The position numbers and the translations under genes were made by a program. From contig NC_133496.1 of the NCBI RefSeq assembly GCF_025370935.1, positions 6,539,646-6,603,645 of the forward strand: DNA of 64,000 nucleotides, given 5' to 3'. Each line of letters starts with the position of its first letter. Within the stretch, counting starts at the first letter, position 1. The notes under the pieces are model-generated. The model was given only the letters and a program-made list of their open reading frames with translations, was not told the origin of the DNA and searched no databases. This stretch comes from Choristoneura fumiferana (Eukaryota; Arthropoda; Insecta; Lepidoptera; Tortricidae). Shown one piece after another: positions 1 through 10,763 of the stretch.

Positions 1-472
1 ATGGTATCCAACTCGGATGGGTAGCATTTGGGAAACTTCGTGATGTCTTCTCGTCTAATATTCTGCAGTGCCCGAAGACGAGAGTCTTCGACCAGTGTGT
101 GCTGCCAGTGTTGATATATGGCTCTGAGACGTGGTGCTTGACTATTGGCCCCTTGAAGAGGGTCAGAGTCATGCAACGAGCTATGGAGAGAGGTATGCTT
201 GGAGTTTCTTTGCGTGATAGAATCCGGAATACAGAAATTCGTCGAAGAACGAAAGTCATCGACAAAGCTGGAAAAATATGCAAGTAGAAGTGACAACGGG
301 TGGGCCACATCGCGCGAAATACAAAATATAACCGTCGAGGGAGAAAAGTTCTCGAGTGGTGAACCGGAAGACGAAGCATTCCATTACGAGACAAAAGGTA
401 ACGTGAGAGTTGTGGGCAACCGGTGGATGCAAGTGTGTGGTAATGGTGGCGGTGGATGATGATGATGATGAT
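1..472 (+). mobile_element. RTE-clade non-LTR retrotransposon, 3' end, partial at window edge
   Basis: This is the 3' end of an RTE-type LINE that continues past the left edge. It contains the end of the reverse transcriptase frame, then a decayed C-terminal tail (GNRWMQ-like at about 415-432) and ends in an (ATG)n run at 456-471. A simple repeat of this kind is the usual 3' end of RTE elements. The tail matches other RTE copies in this window (6355, 25567, 42937, 45732, 58256, 63674). Several frame breaks after 287 show that it is dead. Confidence 0.9.
3..287 (+). pseudogene. RTE reverse transcriptase C-terminal fragment
   Basis: The frame is open from the window edge to a TAG at 285-287. 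It shows the typical end of lepidopteran RTE endonuclease-reverse transcriptases: GWVAFGKLRDV, then FDQCVLPVLIYGSETW, then QRAMERGMLGVSLRDRIRN and EIRRRTKV. In the intact family this region follows the RT palm and leads into a WAGH...GRP..RW motif. Here that downstream part is frameshifted and only traces survive (about 290-450). The catalytic part of the RT lies outside the window or is lost. The identification is firm. The fragment is non-functional and has no start codon of its own. Confidence 0.9.
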
Positions 473-773
473 TGTATCTTAAGGGCGGTAAGTAAGGAAT
501 TATGAAAGAGACTACACTAAAGAGACGATTTCTGAGACGAGCTTCGCAATTCTTATACCGCCCCTAAAACTAAAGTACTATTTATTACACTTGCATGTAA
601 ATAACGAGCAGGCTAACCTAGTTAAATTCGTCTGCCAAGAACTCGCTTGAATACTTCTTCATCTCCTAGCCATTTCCTCGCGATTTTATAATTACGAGTA
701 TACAACGCCTCATCACACACTTTACGATCAACTTAAACAGTGGTATCGTTAAACGCGCCCTCGTAACTCTCGG

Positions 774-810
774 CTGTCACCGTGACAGCTGTCAGGCTGA
801 CAGCTTGTCA
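774..810. promoter_or_regulatory. Cluster of TGACAG/CTGTCA sites (TALE-homeodomain-like)
   Basis: Four or five half-sites lie in 37 bp: CTGTCA at 774-779, the perfect palindrome TGACAGCTGTCA at 783-794, TGACAG at 798-803, and TTGTCA at 805-810. TGACAG is the recognition core of MEIS/Homothorax and TGIF/Achintya proteins, and the 12-bp palindrome is their dimer site. A small palindrome (AACTCGTTAA / TTAACGAGTT) follows at 846-868. Function is inferred only from the motif. Confidence 0.35.
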
Positions 811-1152
811 CCGGCCGTCATAAACGGTCGTTTTGTTTTAGTGACAACTCGTTAAAAGTTAACGAGTTTTTAGTGATGATGTTACAATGTTTCGGGATGT
901 TTTGTTGTAGGGTGAACTTAACTTGTTCATTTTCATTGACTGTTATTAATAAATAGCTACTAGCTACTTACAGCTAATAAACACTTTACTGGAAAAAAAA
1001 TCAATAAAAGAAACTCAATTTAATAATAATAAAGCATGGTTTAATGAATTCATCTAGAATTGTTTTTTCTAGTAAAGTGTACATAAAAATGTGTGTTTCT
1101 TTGCCCTGCGTTATATTATTACATTTAAGTATATTATACGAGGTCTGATTTC

Positions 1153-1342
1153 CAGATAGCTTAGTGATTAGAGAACTATTTAGAGAACCTAACTATGAAG
1201 CTTCAGGTCGGAGCAGATATTTGTATGTTCTCGAGTCTGTCTGTCTATGTTTATTTGTTGTTTGTTAAGTATCCATAGTACTATAAGTTTAGCTTAGGTA
1301 TTTTGGGACCTAGGTTACTTATTTGGTACTTATTTATTTTTG
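1153..1342 (+). mobile_element. SINE-2 (tRNA-headed, TTTA-tailed), degenerate copy
   Basis: This is a diverged copy of the SINE at 53496-53764. The shared blocks, in order, are GATTAGAGAAC, GAAGCTTCAGGTC, GCAGATATTTGTATG, TCTCGAGTCT, ATCCATAGTA, TTTAGCTTAGGTA and a TTATTTATTTT tail. The tRNA-like head is decayed and the B box is no longer recognisable, so it should be transcriptionally dead. Confidence 0.7.
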
Positions 1343-1730
1343 TGCAAAATCCAGAATATTTTAGTTTTACTATGACTATAAGTAAATTCACTTCTTAATA
1401 TTTTCTTAGGAAGATTTTTTTCATCCATACTTCAAAATTATTAAAAATTGAAATAGTTAAAGATAAGCTTTTTAGTCATTTCCTTCACGCTGCACAGCAT
1501 ATGCCACCAAAAAACTACTTAGGTACTTCAGTGCCGTACTGATCGGTTAATCAGCCTAATATTAGCTGCGCGGGCGCCGCTCTGTCAGCGGAAGATGTTG
1601 CGCTGTTAGCTAGATCACGCCGGCTTACATGGAGAGGTAGAGTTGTTCTCTTTGGTACTGCACTAATCGTAGCAGTCCAGTGATTTGACCTATAGTGTCT
1701 TAAGCAGAGGAGACCACTGTATTTTTAAAT

Positions 1731-1796
1731 CATCATCATTATCATGCCAGCCGAAAGACGTCCACTGCTGGACATAGGCCTCCCCCAAAATAATTT
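1731..1796 (-). mobile_element. RTE 3'-tail micro-insertion (66 bp)
   Basis: Only the last part of an RTE element is present, in reverse orientation: (CAT)n, GCCAGCCGAAAGACG, then CCACTGCTGGACATAGGCC. It is flanked by the direct repeat ATTTTTAAAT at 1721-1730 and 1797-1806, which fits a 10-bp TSD, although the repeat is AT-rich and so less decisive. The copy is an extremely 5'-truncated retrotransposition product. Confidence 0.75.
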
Positions 1797-1806
1797 ATTT
1801 TTAAAT

Positions 1807-3673
1807 AATTTATTAAATCAGGCGTTACTTTTCGGAGGTCCATATCAATGAACTAAAAACAATTACTTTGCTTACGCGTTTCGTAATCAACCTGAGTTCA
1901 TCCTCAGAGCAACAAAACCAGTGAGGTGAGCAAAGTAGGTAATTGTAACAAAATAGGTAGATCAGACTTTTTTTAATGTTTGAGCTGGGAGTTGATCAGT
2001 CATTCAGATATAACAGGATTAACGATGATGCCAAGTATTTATTTGATGGCAATTGTCATAATAATTATGTTAAGTGCAATTAGTCGAGGACCTCATTTAG
2101 TAAAAATAAGTTAGGTGGCATCTCATTACAATACAAATACAATACCTACATGACTCTTAATTTACACCACAATAGTAAGTGATACAGAAAACAGGTACCT
2201 ATGTAACATACACACAGAGAAAATTACACTAAAATATATTGTTCTTTTCAAGTGCTAATCATATTCTAATGTGTGTATCCATTTTATAGAAACTACAAAA
2301 CAATATAGACTCTACTTCACCTATGGTAGACTAGCTCAATAGGGGTTTAATTTTTAAAAAGTTGCTTTTAAAAAACATCCGCCATACAATTCAACCCTAA
2401 ACCACTCACGCCCACGACTATTCCAAAACTAAAACAAAATAAAAAAGCAACATAAAAAAAGCCGCGTGTTTAAGACAGTGATAATTGCCGCGCGCCACTT
2501 TTTATTTAAAAAGGCGTAAGTGTCTCAAAGAAACTTAACTTCATAAAGACCTATCTCTCTTTTTCAATCTTTACAAAAATCTACCTAGTAATAATAGAAT
2601 CAGAGTCGTATTTCTAAGAGCTGTAGTGTCGTATGTCTATTGTTTTGAAGGTAGGTCGTTGAAATGGTAAAGAATCTTACGGCGTTTTTCATTCGTGAAG
2701 TTGGCGGTTGGCGGAAGCTTCTCGATTAGTGGCTTTTAGTCGCTCCATTTAATGGCTTTTGAATAATTTAGCTGCCAGTGCGATTGAGTTGTGAGTTTAA
2801 TGTGGGAGGAATGGGGGGTATTCTAAGTTTAAAGAAATGGTTAAAAAAGGACAGGTTGTAACGATGCATCTATTTTGTGGTAGTCTTGTAATGAGGCGGT
2901 TGAATTAAATTAGCAGTGATTTTCTTTAGATATAAATAAGCGAAAATATATTTAGTTACATATATTAAAAATTGAATGTAAAACTTCGCTTTGGTAGAAC
3001 GTGTGCTTTCAGTCAAGTTTTGCAGTCCTGTGATAAATTCTTAAAGATTCTAAGACCTACATTACTTTGGTAGGTAATAATGTACTAGAAAATAAAACAC
3101 TGTTTACAATAATTGTTCTTTTCGGCTACGTACGAAAATTTTAAAAATAATTATGTACTTTATTTCTACGTTTTACTTGCTTCCCTCTATACCTCCGCCC
3201 AAAATTATATGTATTTTATATCAACCATCCAATTGCATGTTTCTAACGAAAAATTATTTTCTAAAACCAAAATACCTTCGCACTTACACACATTCCAAAT
3301 CCAAACGTTTAGCCCGCGCCACTATTGCTAATTACCAACATGCCAGTTCTAATTCAGCGCTCGCAAACAGGTCCCTAACGAGGCAAGGCTCGAGGCATTT
3401 AATACTGGCTGATGTCTCAATACCCCCCAGTGTGGCGAGCCTATTATTTCAGTCCCACACGACGCGGATTGTCAGGTTGGACTGTGTGGAGAGGACTTTA
3501 TGATTTCAATTGGTTGGTTGCATTGCATAGAACCAATAATCACATTTTTTAATACGCGACTCAAAAGTATGAGACGCCTTTATGACTAAATTAAATTTAA
3601 TACAATTTTTCTCGATAAAGTAGGATAATTATTACAGTGGTTGTGGATAGAAAATATTTTGTTAGTGTTTAGG
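1807..3673. other. No gene or repeat recognised
   Basis: This is AT-rich sequence. Short reading frames around 3113-3503 have no recognisable motif and no coding-like composition. I see nothing else here. Confidence 0.6.
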
Positions 3674-3804
3674 TACCATCTGCCAAATATGTGGTCTACC
3701 ACCTTAAAGTTGATAATTGTTTGCATGTCTTAAAACAATAATGCCGATAGACGTGTCTGTCAACTTGAAAGTTCGATTTGGCTGATAATGCTGTATGTAT
3801 GGTA
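3674..3804. mobile_element. MITE-5, degenerate copy
   Basis: The sequence starts TACCATCTGCCAAATATG, then GTGGTCTACCACC and AAGTTGATAAT, and closes near TTTGGCTGATAATG...GGTA. The left half matches the well-preserved copy at 27957-28089. The right end carries a small insertion. Its flanks and ends fit a TA-target non-autonomous DNA element. Confidence 0.75.
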
Positions 3805-4860
3805 CGTTACTAAAACCTGAAACCTATAAAAGCGTAATAATGCAATAGTTGAAATAACAAAAAATAGCAAAGAAAATACACATTATAGCATTCTTATTAG
3901 GTTTTTTTATTTGTTCTGAGGTTGGGTGAGTGAGGTCTGTGGTTGGGTGTTAACAATGGTTGTATGTTTAGTAATACAACCTCAATAAATTGCATAAAAC
4001 TTAGCTACATAGGAGTGCGCAGGGCACATTGCTCATGGAAGCGACTACCGTCAAGCAATCATTGTAAAAGATCTCGGGTAAGACCTATTGTTATCTGTGG
4101 ACATCTTCTGACCGAGATGATGGTAATAAAGCTGCTTAAATGTGATATGCCATTTTAAAGCCTTGTAAAAGTGTGTTTGATATTTCCACTTTTGAATCTG
4201 GGTTGATTTTAGTTAAGTTTTAAAGAATTTTCAATTATTTAATTTAATGCTTTCATAAAAGTAGGCACAGATTTTATCTTTCGGTATTAATGCACTTATT
4301 GTATTGTCAAAATTAATTATTGTAAATTAAAGTGTAATAATCTTACTTTCCCAATCCTTAATCTGGCCTAATTAGCATCATGCTGAAATAAAGCTGATTC
4401 CACACCACCCTACCACCCCCTATTTAGGTTCTACAAAAGCTGGTGCACCTACAATGCAGTTTATGTTTGCTTCTCATGCATACAGCCATTTATAACCAAA
4501 TGATATACGTATTCCCTCCTACTGAGGAAATTGGACTTTATGTTCCATGAATTGTGTCCCACTATTCCTAGAACATTTGATATTTTCTTTAGTCTGTTCC
4601 GGGAAACGGCCAGTTGCGAAAACTTTTCCAATTTGAATCGTAACTGGCACAAAACATAGTTGGTATTAGTTTTAAAAAGTTTGCGTTTAGAACTTTTTAA
4701 AATAAGAACGTGGATTTTCAGATTTAAAATCAAACGTATTTTAAAACGTCATAACTGGCTATCGGCTACGCGTTTTAGTTTCTACTCTGTGGTTTTGTGA
4801 AGGTAATTGAGTTTCAGTTGTTGGTTGTGGAGATACAGGGTGTTGTTAAAGTGAGCAGGG
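3805..4860. other. No gene recognised
   Basis: A minus-strand frame at 4461-4733 (90 codons) has no known motif. GCAGGGCACATTGCTC near 4018-4033 faintly recalls the WAGHIA-coding part of RTE, but it is too short to call. Confidence 0.5.
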
Positions 4861-4864
4861 GTTC

Positions 4865-4990
4865 TAGTGTGAGGTAGGTAAAGCGAGTGCGACTCGCGCA
4901 AGTGGCGCTATTTGCTACCGTATCGCGCGCCATCGCGAGCCAGGGGTCGCGAACTCAGGGCCTCTCTGACGTTTGTCGTGACTGAGGTTG
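4865..4990. other. GC-rich patch, possible regulatory DNA
   Basis: This is a local rise in GC and CpG in AT-rich surroundings, with AGCGAGTGCGACTCGCGC (partly palindromic) and GTATCGCGCGCCATCGCG. No reading frame or known repeat explains it. It could be a promoter or enhancer, or the body of a small DNA element. Confidence 0.25.
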
Positions 4991-5689
4991 TATTAAGTAT
5001 TAATCGAAGGTAATTATGCGATAGAAAGTTTAGTAATAATTTCCGTATGCGACTTGGATTAACTTAGCCTTGCCAGGTAGGTTAGGTACCTGCTAGTATT
5101 CTCTTTAATTATCAACTTACGTTAAAAAATTGTACAACCTTCATCTTTTGGATACTAAGTAAATAACAAATAAACACGTTGAGAATATGCACGTTATCGG
5201 GTTTATAGCGTTGCCATTTAGAAAATTAAATCTTTAATTTAATATGACTTTATCTAATTTAACAACTAATAAAGCTTCCTGCCCCCTATTTCGTTAAAAT
5301 CACGGAATATGAGGCATTTACTTTTACAACCGTATACTAAAAAAAAAGTGCTAAACAATGAAATTAGTCGCATTTTGCGTCAACTGGTTGATAATAATGC
5401 GTTCTTAGTATTAATATCCTCTGAATGTTGTGGCAATTTGGCGCTAGTATTGTGAGCTCCGATTGACAACTTTGACATTTGTACCTCACCTGTGTTTGGT
5501 TAAATAACTAAATGACTGTAACATTAAAATAACCTCTCGATACTAGGGCGGTAGCGCCATCTCGCGATGGTTCGACTGTCAAGAAACCCTTATTGTATTA
5601 TGACATGTGAAAACGAGACGTATCACAATGAATAAAAAGGTTTAGGTAACTTAAAATTGTCTATTATTTTACCTACGCAAATTGCCGAC

Positions 5690-5815
5690 CCCTGCCTGCG
5701 CACGACGTCACATCTGCCGCTCTGCATCCGTCCAATCAGCAGCATTATATGTTAATAGCCTATTAGAATATACGGCGGGGTTCTTCGCGCCGCCGCCGAC
5801 GCTCGAGCTATCTCG
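5690..5815. promoter_or_regulatory. Promoter-like patch: CRE-like site, CCAAT box, CpG-rich core
   Basis: ACGACGTCAC (CRE-like, about 5702-5711), CCAATCAG (about 5731-5738), a weak TATA-like ATTATATG (about 5743) and a CpG-rich block CGCGCCGCCGCCGACG (about 5787-5802) occur within about 110 bp. The order would suit a plus-strand promoter, but no downstream coding exon can be seen. The call is speculative. Confidence 0.3.
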
Positions 5816-6343
5816 AATGGATTATAATTATAATCCAACGTAAATTGACCCAGCTGTACCAGCAAAGTACTCTGAAATCCAGCTCTAGTTACAATTGACA
5901 TTTAAGGTAAATCGTTTTTTGATCAATACATCTAATACAAGGCGTTTTAAACTTTATGTTGTAGAATATAGAAGTCGTTACTGGGGTGTAGTGTATCTTG
6001 GTTATAGGTTTGCACCTTCAATGTTTTGCGCAGTTGATACAGGCTGTTCTAAACTTTGTACGTTTTGTTTTAAGGGTGTATAGGATGTGCCGTTTTTGTT
6101 GTTGTAGTTTTGCACGGTGGCTTGTTAGGAAAAATGTTTGTTTTTGTTGTCCTGTTATTGTATTTTACGCGGTGCTAGCGCGTTGTTACTGGGCCATTGC
6201 GCGTGTTTTTGTGGGTGGCGAGTTGTTTATCTCGAATAGTAAACATTATGATTATATAGTCTACACCTTTAGTATATCTAACACCTTTACTTATATTTAC
6301 AGACTGTTTTCATATTAATACCTAATTATTTAATTAAGATGTT
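5816..6343. other. No gene recognised
   Basis: There are short overlapping plus-strand frames at 5895-6318 with a Cys/Phe-rich, low-complexity translation caused by T- and G-rich DNA. No domain is recognisable. Confidence 0.55.
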
Positions 6344-6354
6344 ACTTTGTATTC

Positions 6355-6720
6355 GTCATCATCATCTCAGCCGTAGGACGTCCACAGTTTGGACATAGGC
6401 CTCCCCCATAGACTCCAGTTGCTTCGGTTGGCAGCGGCTTGCATCCACCGTGAACCCGTTGCTTTGACCAGGTCATCCATTCATCTCGTTACTTGATGTC
6501 CTACGCTGCGCTGCGCTTGCCGATCCGCGGTCTCCACTCGAGAACTTTTCAGCCCCAACAGCCATCTGTTCTTCGCGCTAGGTATAGCCTGTCCATTGCC
6601 ACTTCAACGAGCTAATTCGCTTGGCTATGTCGGCGACCCTCGTTCTTCTACGATCCCGAAGAGAAACCCCAAGCATAGCTCTCTCCATAGCTTGCTGAGC
6701 AACTCTGAGCCACCTGAACA
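6355..6720 (-). mobile_element. RTE retrotransposon, 5'-truncated copy with 11-bp TSD
   Basis: The reverse complement reads as the end of an RTE reverse transcriptase, including QRAMERAMLG-, RRTRVADIAK- and WQWTGYT-like coding, then the GRP..RW region and the 3' tail ending (ATG)n. It is flanked by perfect direct repeats ACTTTGTATTC at 6344-6354 and 6721-6731, which are the target-site duplication. The good TSD and moderate decay suggest one of the younger insertions here. Minus-strand frames are broken, so no protein is made. Confidence 0.92.
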
Positions 6721-6731
6721 ACTTTGTATTC

Positions 6732-7510
6732 AATTCAGTATTTATAGTTTATTTCCCTTAGTGTTTTTTTATAATTAAAAATAGACTCCACCTTACCTCA
6801 TCACACAATTACAGTAAATAAAGTTGTCATTGCTAGCTTATTAATTTCCCGAACAACCTACGCTGTTTATTCTTTTTTTTTTGTTGACGGCCATTGAAAG
6901 ACCCGAGTCCCCAATAAATACTGGCTACTGTTTAATTGAAACATTATGGCCAGATCTTATCGCAAAGATGCCGCCGCGCTTAGCGACTGGAATTTGGTCT
7001 TTTTCTTTGCTTTATTGTTTCCTGTGTTTATTTTGAGAATCCTTGTTTTTTTCGGTAGGTATTTTAATTTACTAATTGCCAGTTAGGTTTGGTAAACTTC
7101 GTTTAAATAGGGTATACTAAAATTAATCGAAATATCCATAGATGTTTCACCAAGACCCTATCTAATGCTCACATTTTCCCAGTAGAATCGTGCCAGTAGC
7201 GATACATTGCGGGGTAACAATTCAAACGAGTTACACAAGATCGATCGAGCACCGCAGTGTCAAGACACAAGCAAGCAACAGGAACGGTTTTACTGAAATA
7301 ATGTGAACCAGGCATAAGACCAAGACGATTAGCGATGATATTTCAACTGAAAATGAAACTAGTTTAGTCCACTACTAACAGCTAACACTTTATACGTATT
7401 TTAATATGAAAATTAAGTAGGTATTTTTACAAATAAAAATACAAGTTACTTAGACATTAACTCTCTACCACTTCTAAAGAACCAATAAATATAAGAAGAA
7501 GAAGAAGAGC
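6732..7510. other. No gene recognised
   Basis: This is AT-rich, with a T-run near 6870-6882 and an (AAG)n run at about 7492-7508 that may be the tail of an eroded LINE. Nothing else was recognised. Confidence 0.55.
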
Positions 7511-7635
7511 GGCTACTACGAAACTCGAAACACGAAGATTGTATCGTACCGTCCCTATCGCTCTCGTATTAAATAGTAAAAGTGTCAAAGGGACCGCACG
7601 ACACGAACTTCGAGTTTCGAGTTTCGTAGTAGCCC
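7511..7635. mobile_element. MITE-1 (CTACTACGAA hairpin family)
   Basis: This is a near-complete palindrome. The left arm is GGCTACTACGAAACTCGAAA and the right arm is CGAGTTTCGTAGTAGCCC, with GTACCGTCCCTATCGCTC and TATTAAATAGT in the middle. Four further copies are at 20601, 30919, 32767 and 44777. It has no coding capacity. A single-stranded copy would fold into one long hairpin. Confidence 0.88.
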
Positions 7636-8633
7636 TGTAGGTTTTGAGGCAAGATAAACTTATTATTTAAAAAAAAGATAACCTTACTATTGAGGTGTAA
7701 AAAATAAACATAACTACACCCGAGTTTGTATCACAAGTTTAGGTTATTATAAGTTATTCAATTCAATATAACATCATAATTTATATAATAAAAAATTTTT
7801 TTTTTTTTAATTTACTTATATAAATTCAAAAGTCTAAATAAATAAAACGAAAAAAAAAACAAGTATAATTATGCCGGTGGCTTCGTCCCCGTCGCAAAAC
7901 TCTATATCCCCTGGGAATTTCGCGTAAGTCGTCCTTATTCCTTGACAATCTACTTTATAAAAGGCATTTTGTCTTAAATTGTTAGCTTTTCAGATTCAAG
8001 AATTTGGGTTAGACGTTGATTGATAGCCAGAACTTTTTTTTTATCTTTTACTTCACACTGCTATAACATTTCTTAAATTATTTGCCTTTTATTTCAGGCC
8101 CTCGAGATTAAAAAAAAACTCCATACACGAGCCATTCCTTTGTTTTTGGGTAAAAATGCCCCGTATTATCGGAATTAATTCACCGGTAATTGAAATTGGC
8201 GTCGCGGACTCCTGCGCTGGTCATTAAAGAAATTGGTCAATTATAAAAACACGGATTGGTCATTTTGATGAAGTATAATTAAGTACCTACCTAATGATTT
8301 AATATAACTTAAGCTCTCCTAAGATATTTGACAAATTACAAAAGTAAACGGTGAACCGTTTTGGAGGATCTTTTGAATAGGTCGAACGAAATCGAAACTA
8401 GTCGGTTTGTTCTTGACGTAAGGTAAACGTACGAGTGCTCGTCACTGTCCCAATAGTTGGCAGCTTTAATCTTATGTCATTAGCAATAGAGATGACAGCA
8501 GGGTGTCGTCTATTGGACATTAGGGTGTCGAGCACTCGGACATTTCGTGAGTGAACCGATATATTTTGTAATTTGCCAAGTAATGGTTTACATAATACCT
8601 GAGCGTTACGAACACTTCAAGATTATTTCATTA
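7636..8633. other. No gene recognised
   Basis: This is very AT-rich, with long A and T runs at 7790-7860. The stretch 8375-8545 has near-repeats of GAGTGCTCGTCACTG / GTCGAGCACTCGG that could be arms of an eroded hairpin element. Confidence 0.5.
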
Positions 8634-8858
8634 CAAGCTGTTGCCCGCGACTCCGTCCGCGTATTCGTTTATTGCTATCCCGCTGAAACTAAGCGATTTT
8701 CCGGGATAAATACTAACCTATGTCCTTCCCCGGGACTTAAACTATCTTTATAGCGAATTTCATCTAAATCGGTTAAGCGGTTTAGAAGTGATTAAGTAAC
8801 GAACTTCCAAACATCCAACATCTTCACAAACTTTCATATTTATAATATTAATAGGATT
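8634..8858 (+). repeat. Rpt-A dispersed repeat
   Basis: This is an abundant family in the window. It starts AGCTGTTGCCCGCGACTC, runs through CCCGCTGAAAC, TTTTCCGGGATAAA, CTATGTCCTTCCCCGGGAC and AATTTCATCTAAATCGGT, and ends TTCATATTTATAATATTA. Other copies are at 14737, 18279, 22979, 23884, 35403, 40463 and 51604 (plus) and 39634 and 51086 (minus). The fixed 5' start and the AT-rich 3' end ATAATATTA suggest a retroposed short element or LINE tail. Its class cannot be fixed from this sequence alone. Confidence 0.85.
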
Positions 8859-8907
8859 AGCTGTCACCCTTGACTTAAAAACAATTTTTGGGTATTACTT
8901 ATATGTA

Positions 8908-8995
8908 TTACGAATTTCATCCAAATCCGTCGAGCCGTTATTGCGTGACTGGATAGCAAACAAACAAAACCCTTCTTATAAAAATACTTATATTT
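8908..8995 (+). repeat. Rpt-A, 3' fragment
   Basis: ACGAATTTCATCCAAATCCG, CGAGCCGTTATTGCGTGA and the run of ACAAACAAA towards CTTATAAAAATA match the 3' half of Rpt-A. It lies directly after a fuller copy, so it may be a separate insertion. Confidence 0.6.
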
Positions 8996-9018
8996 TTTTT
9001 GCAGGTTATTGATAGCAT

Positions 9019-9197
9019 TTTTTCTTCTTCTTCTTATGGCTCTCCATTATTGGGAGTCTGCCGTCAGCTCTGCGAACTGTTTCCGGTCTCTAGCCAAGAA
9101 AAATAGTTCTTCAACGCTGGATTTTCCTGTCCAGCCGCGTATGTTGTGAAGCCAGGCCTTCTTTCTTCTCCCAGCACGCCTCTTTGCCTCCACTCAG
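9019..9197 (-). mobile_element. Second non-LTR family, 3' end with (GAA)n tail
   Basis: In reverse complement this is the last codons of a reverse transcriptase, a stop, GGAGAGCCATAAG and then (AAG)n. It differs from RTE in both protein and tail. A second copy of only the terminal part is at 31664-31712. Confidence 0.75.
9047..9193 (-). pseudogene. Reverse transcriptase C-terminus (non-RTE LINE)
   Basis: The minus frame reads RRAGRRKKAWLHNIRGWTG, then ELFFLARDRKQFAELTADSQ and a stop at 9047-9049. The pattern GRRK.AWL.NIR.WTG followed by ELF.LA.DR..F..L.A.. is the usual end of several insect non-LTR polyproteins, where a GRP/GRR..SWL motif precedes a terminal LF..A.DR helix. I cannot fix the clade from this fragment. 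It is 5'-truncated and has no start. Confidence 0.7.
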
Positions 9198-9199
9198 CC

Positions 9200-10763
9200 C
9201 ATCATTATTATTAATGGTCTTTAATAAGTGGATTATTACATCAAAAGAGCCCCTATTTACCCTCAGCTGCATAAAGGCACTCTCATTTACACACTTACAT
9301 TTTCTGTTTATTCTCATTTCCAATGTAACGACGGTTTGCTATATTTTAATTAAATTTAACATACACACTGATACATTATCCCTCTTTACAAATTAGCTTG
9401 TAATTTAAGAAGAACATGAGAGGCTACTTACGACGCAAACATGATACCATCTTTTAGTTTATCATTTGTTTTAACACAGCGTGCATCGTCTGCGTAGATT
9501 GGCGGTCGCTTTAAATGCATACATATAAAACCGCATTTAGACCATTCGAGAACTTGAATACAAGTTGCATTACATCGCGGACTATTGAGGGACAATGAGT
9601 TCAGTTGATCAAACAAATACCGCAATGTAGTGAAACTTGCGTGCAAGTCCTCGCATAGTCTTAATGGGGCTTAACGTACACACATACCTACGAGTATATA
9701 CTTAAACTAGTTCGCTAATGTAGTTCGGAACTCAAAACAAAAGAAAGGGTTTTTTATTCTCTCTTAAATCTCTTAAATCTTTCTTAAATCTTCAGAAGAA
9801 GACGAAGAAGTCCCGAGGGACAATTAAAATTCTAGTTACTGCTCTAGTGACCCGAAAAATTGCTGGAAAAATAAATAAAGGCTATATACAGTCAAAAGCG
9901 GTAACTTCACAATTTTCACCTTCTTTTTCCTAAAACTACACTTACACAGGGACCCGTTAGTAAATAAACCTTTAGCGAATAATTATTTAACATCGTGAAA
10001 ACCAAATTATAATCCGTCGCGTATTTAGTTTAAAAGATATACAATGTGTGGTCCAGAACTGGGAATAATATTAAAAACAGAGGCTCTAGAGGTCACCGGT
10101 AATTGGATCATCATGGTCCCACTTAATTAAAATCAAAACTTAACTTTTGTTTTTTTTTTCTAACAAACTTAATCGTAAATTCAATGTACGCCGTCCTAGA
10201 CCCCAGCTGACGTCGCCTGTCACGCTACAAATATCAATGTTTTTTTTACATTGCTTCTTTGAATAAACTTAAAAGTGTAATAAAAATAAAAATACTAATC
10301 ATTTTTAAAAGTCGCTGAAGTAATCTTGTTTAGTTTGACGAGTACGATCTATTTTTTAATTATTTGCCCGTGTTATAGGCCACACCTGGTATATTTACTC
10401 ATACAGATAGGCAGACAGCGGGAGGTGATTTCGTTTTATACTATGCAGGGAAGATTATATACACAGATAATATGATAACACATAAGTAGATAAGAGAATA
10501 GAGAAGTTTTAAAGACAGCTAAAATCATAACCCTTTCTCTTTGGCTTTGCCTGTATCGGTTAAAAAGAGTGATGCCACTGTCAGACCAAAGCCAATGGTG
10601 TTTGGTCACACAGCAAAATAAAATACCTACAGGATGTTTGCTTCAAATTGAAGTCTTTTGTTTGGATCCCTAAAAGTGTGCCTATTTTCTTGTGCCACTT
10701 TGATATTTTTTAACGTTGTGCAAAAATAAACCAGCTATAAGAATTTTAATTACCTTGTAAGAT
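9200..10763. other. No gene or clear repeat
   Basis: This is AT-rich, with AAATCTCTTAAATCTTTCTTAAATCTTC near-tandem 12-mers at about 9763-9793. Short frames have no recognised motif. Confidence 0.55.

Noticed and set aside
4015..4050. Possible RTE coding relic (GCAGGGCACATTGCTC)
   Set aside because: Only about 16 matching bases and no continuation on either side.
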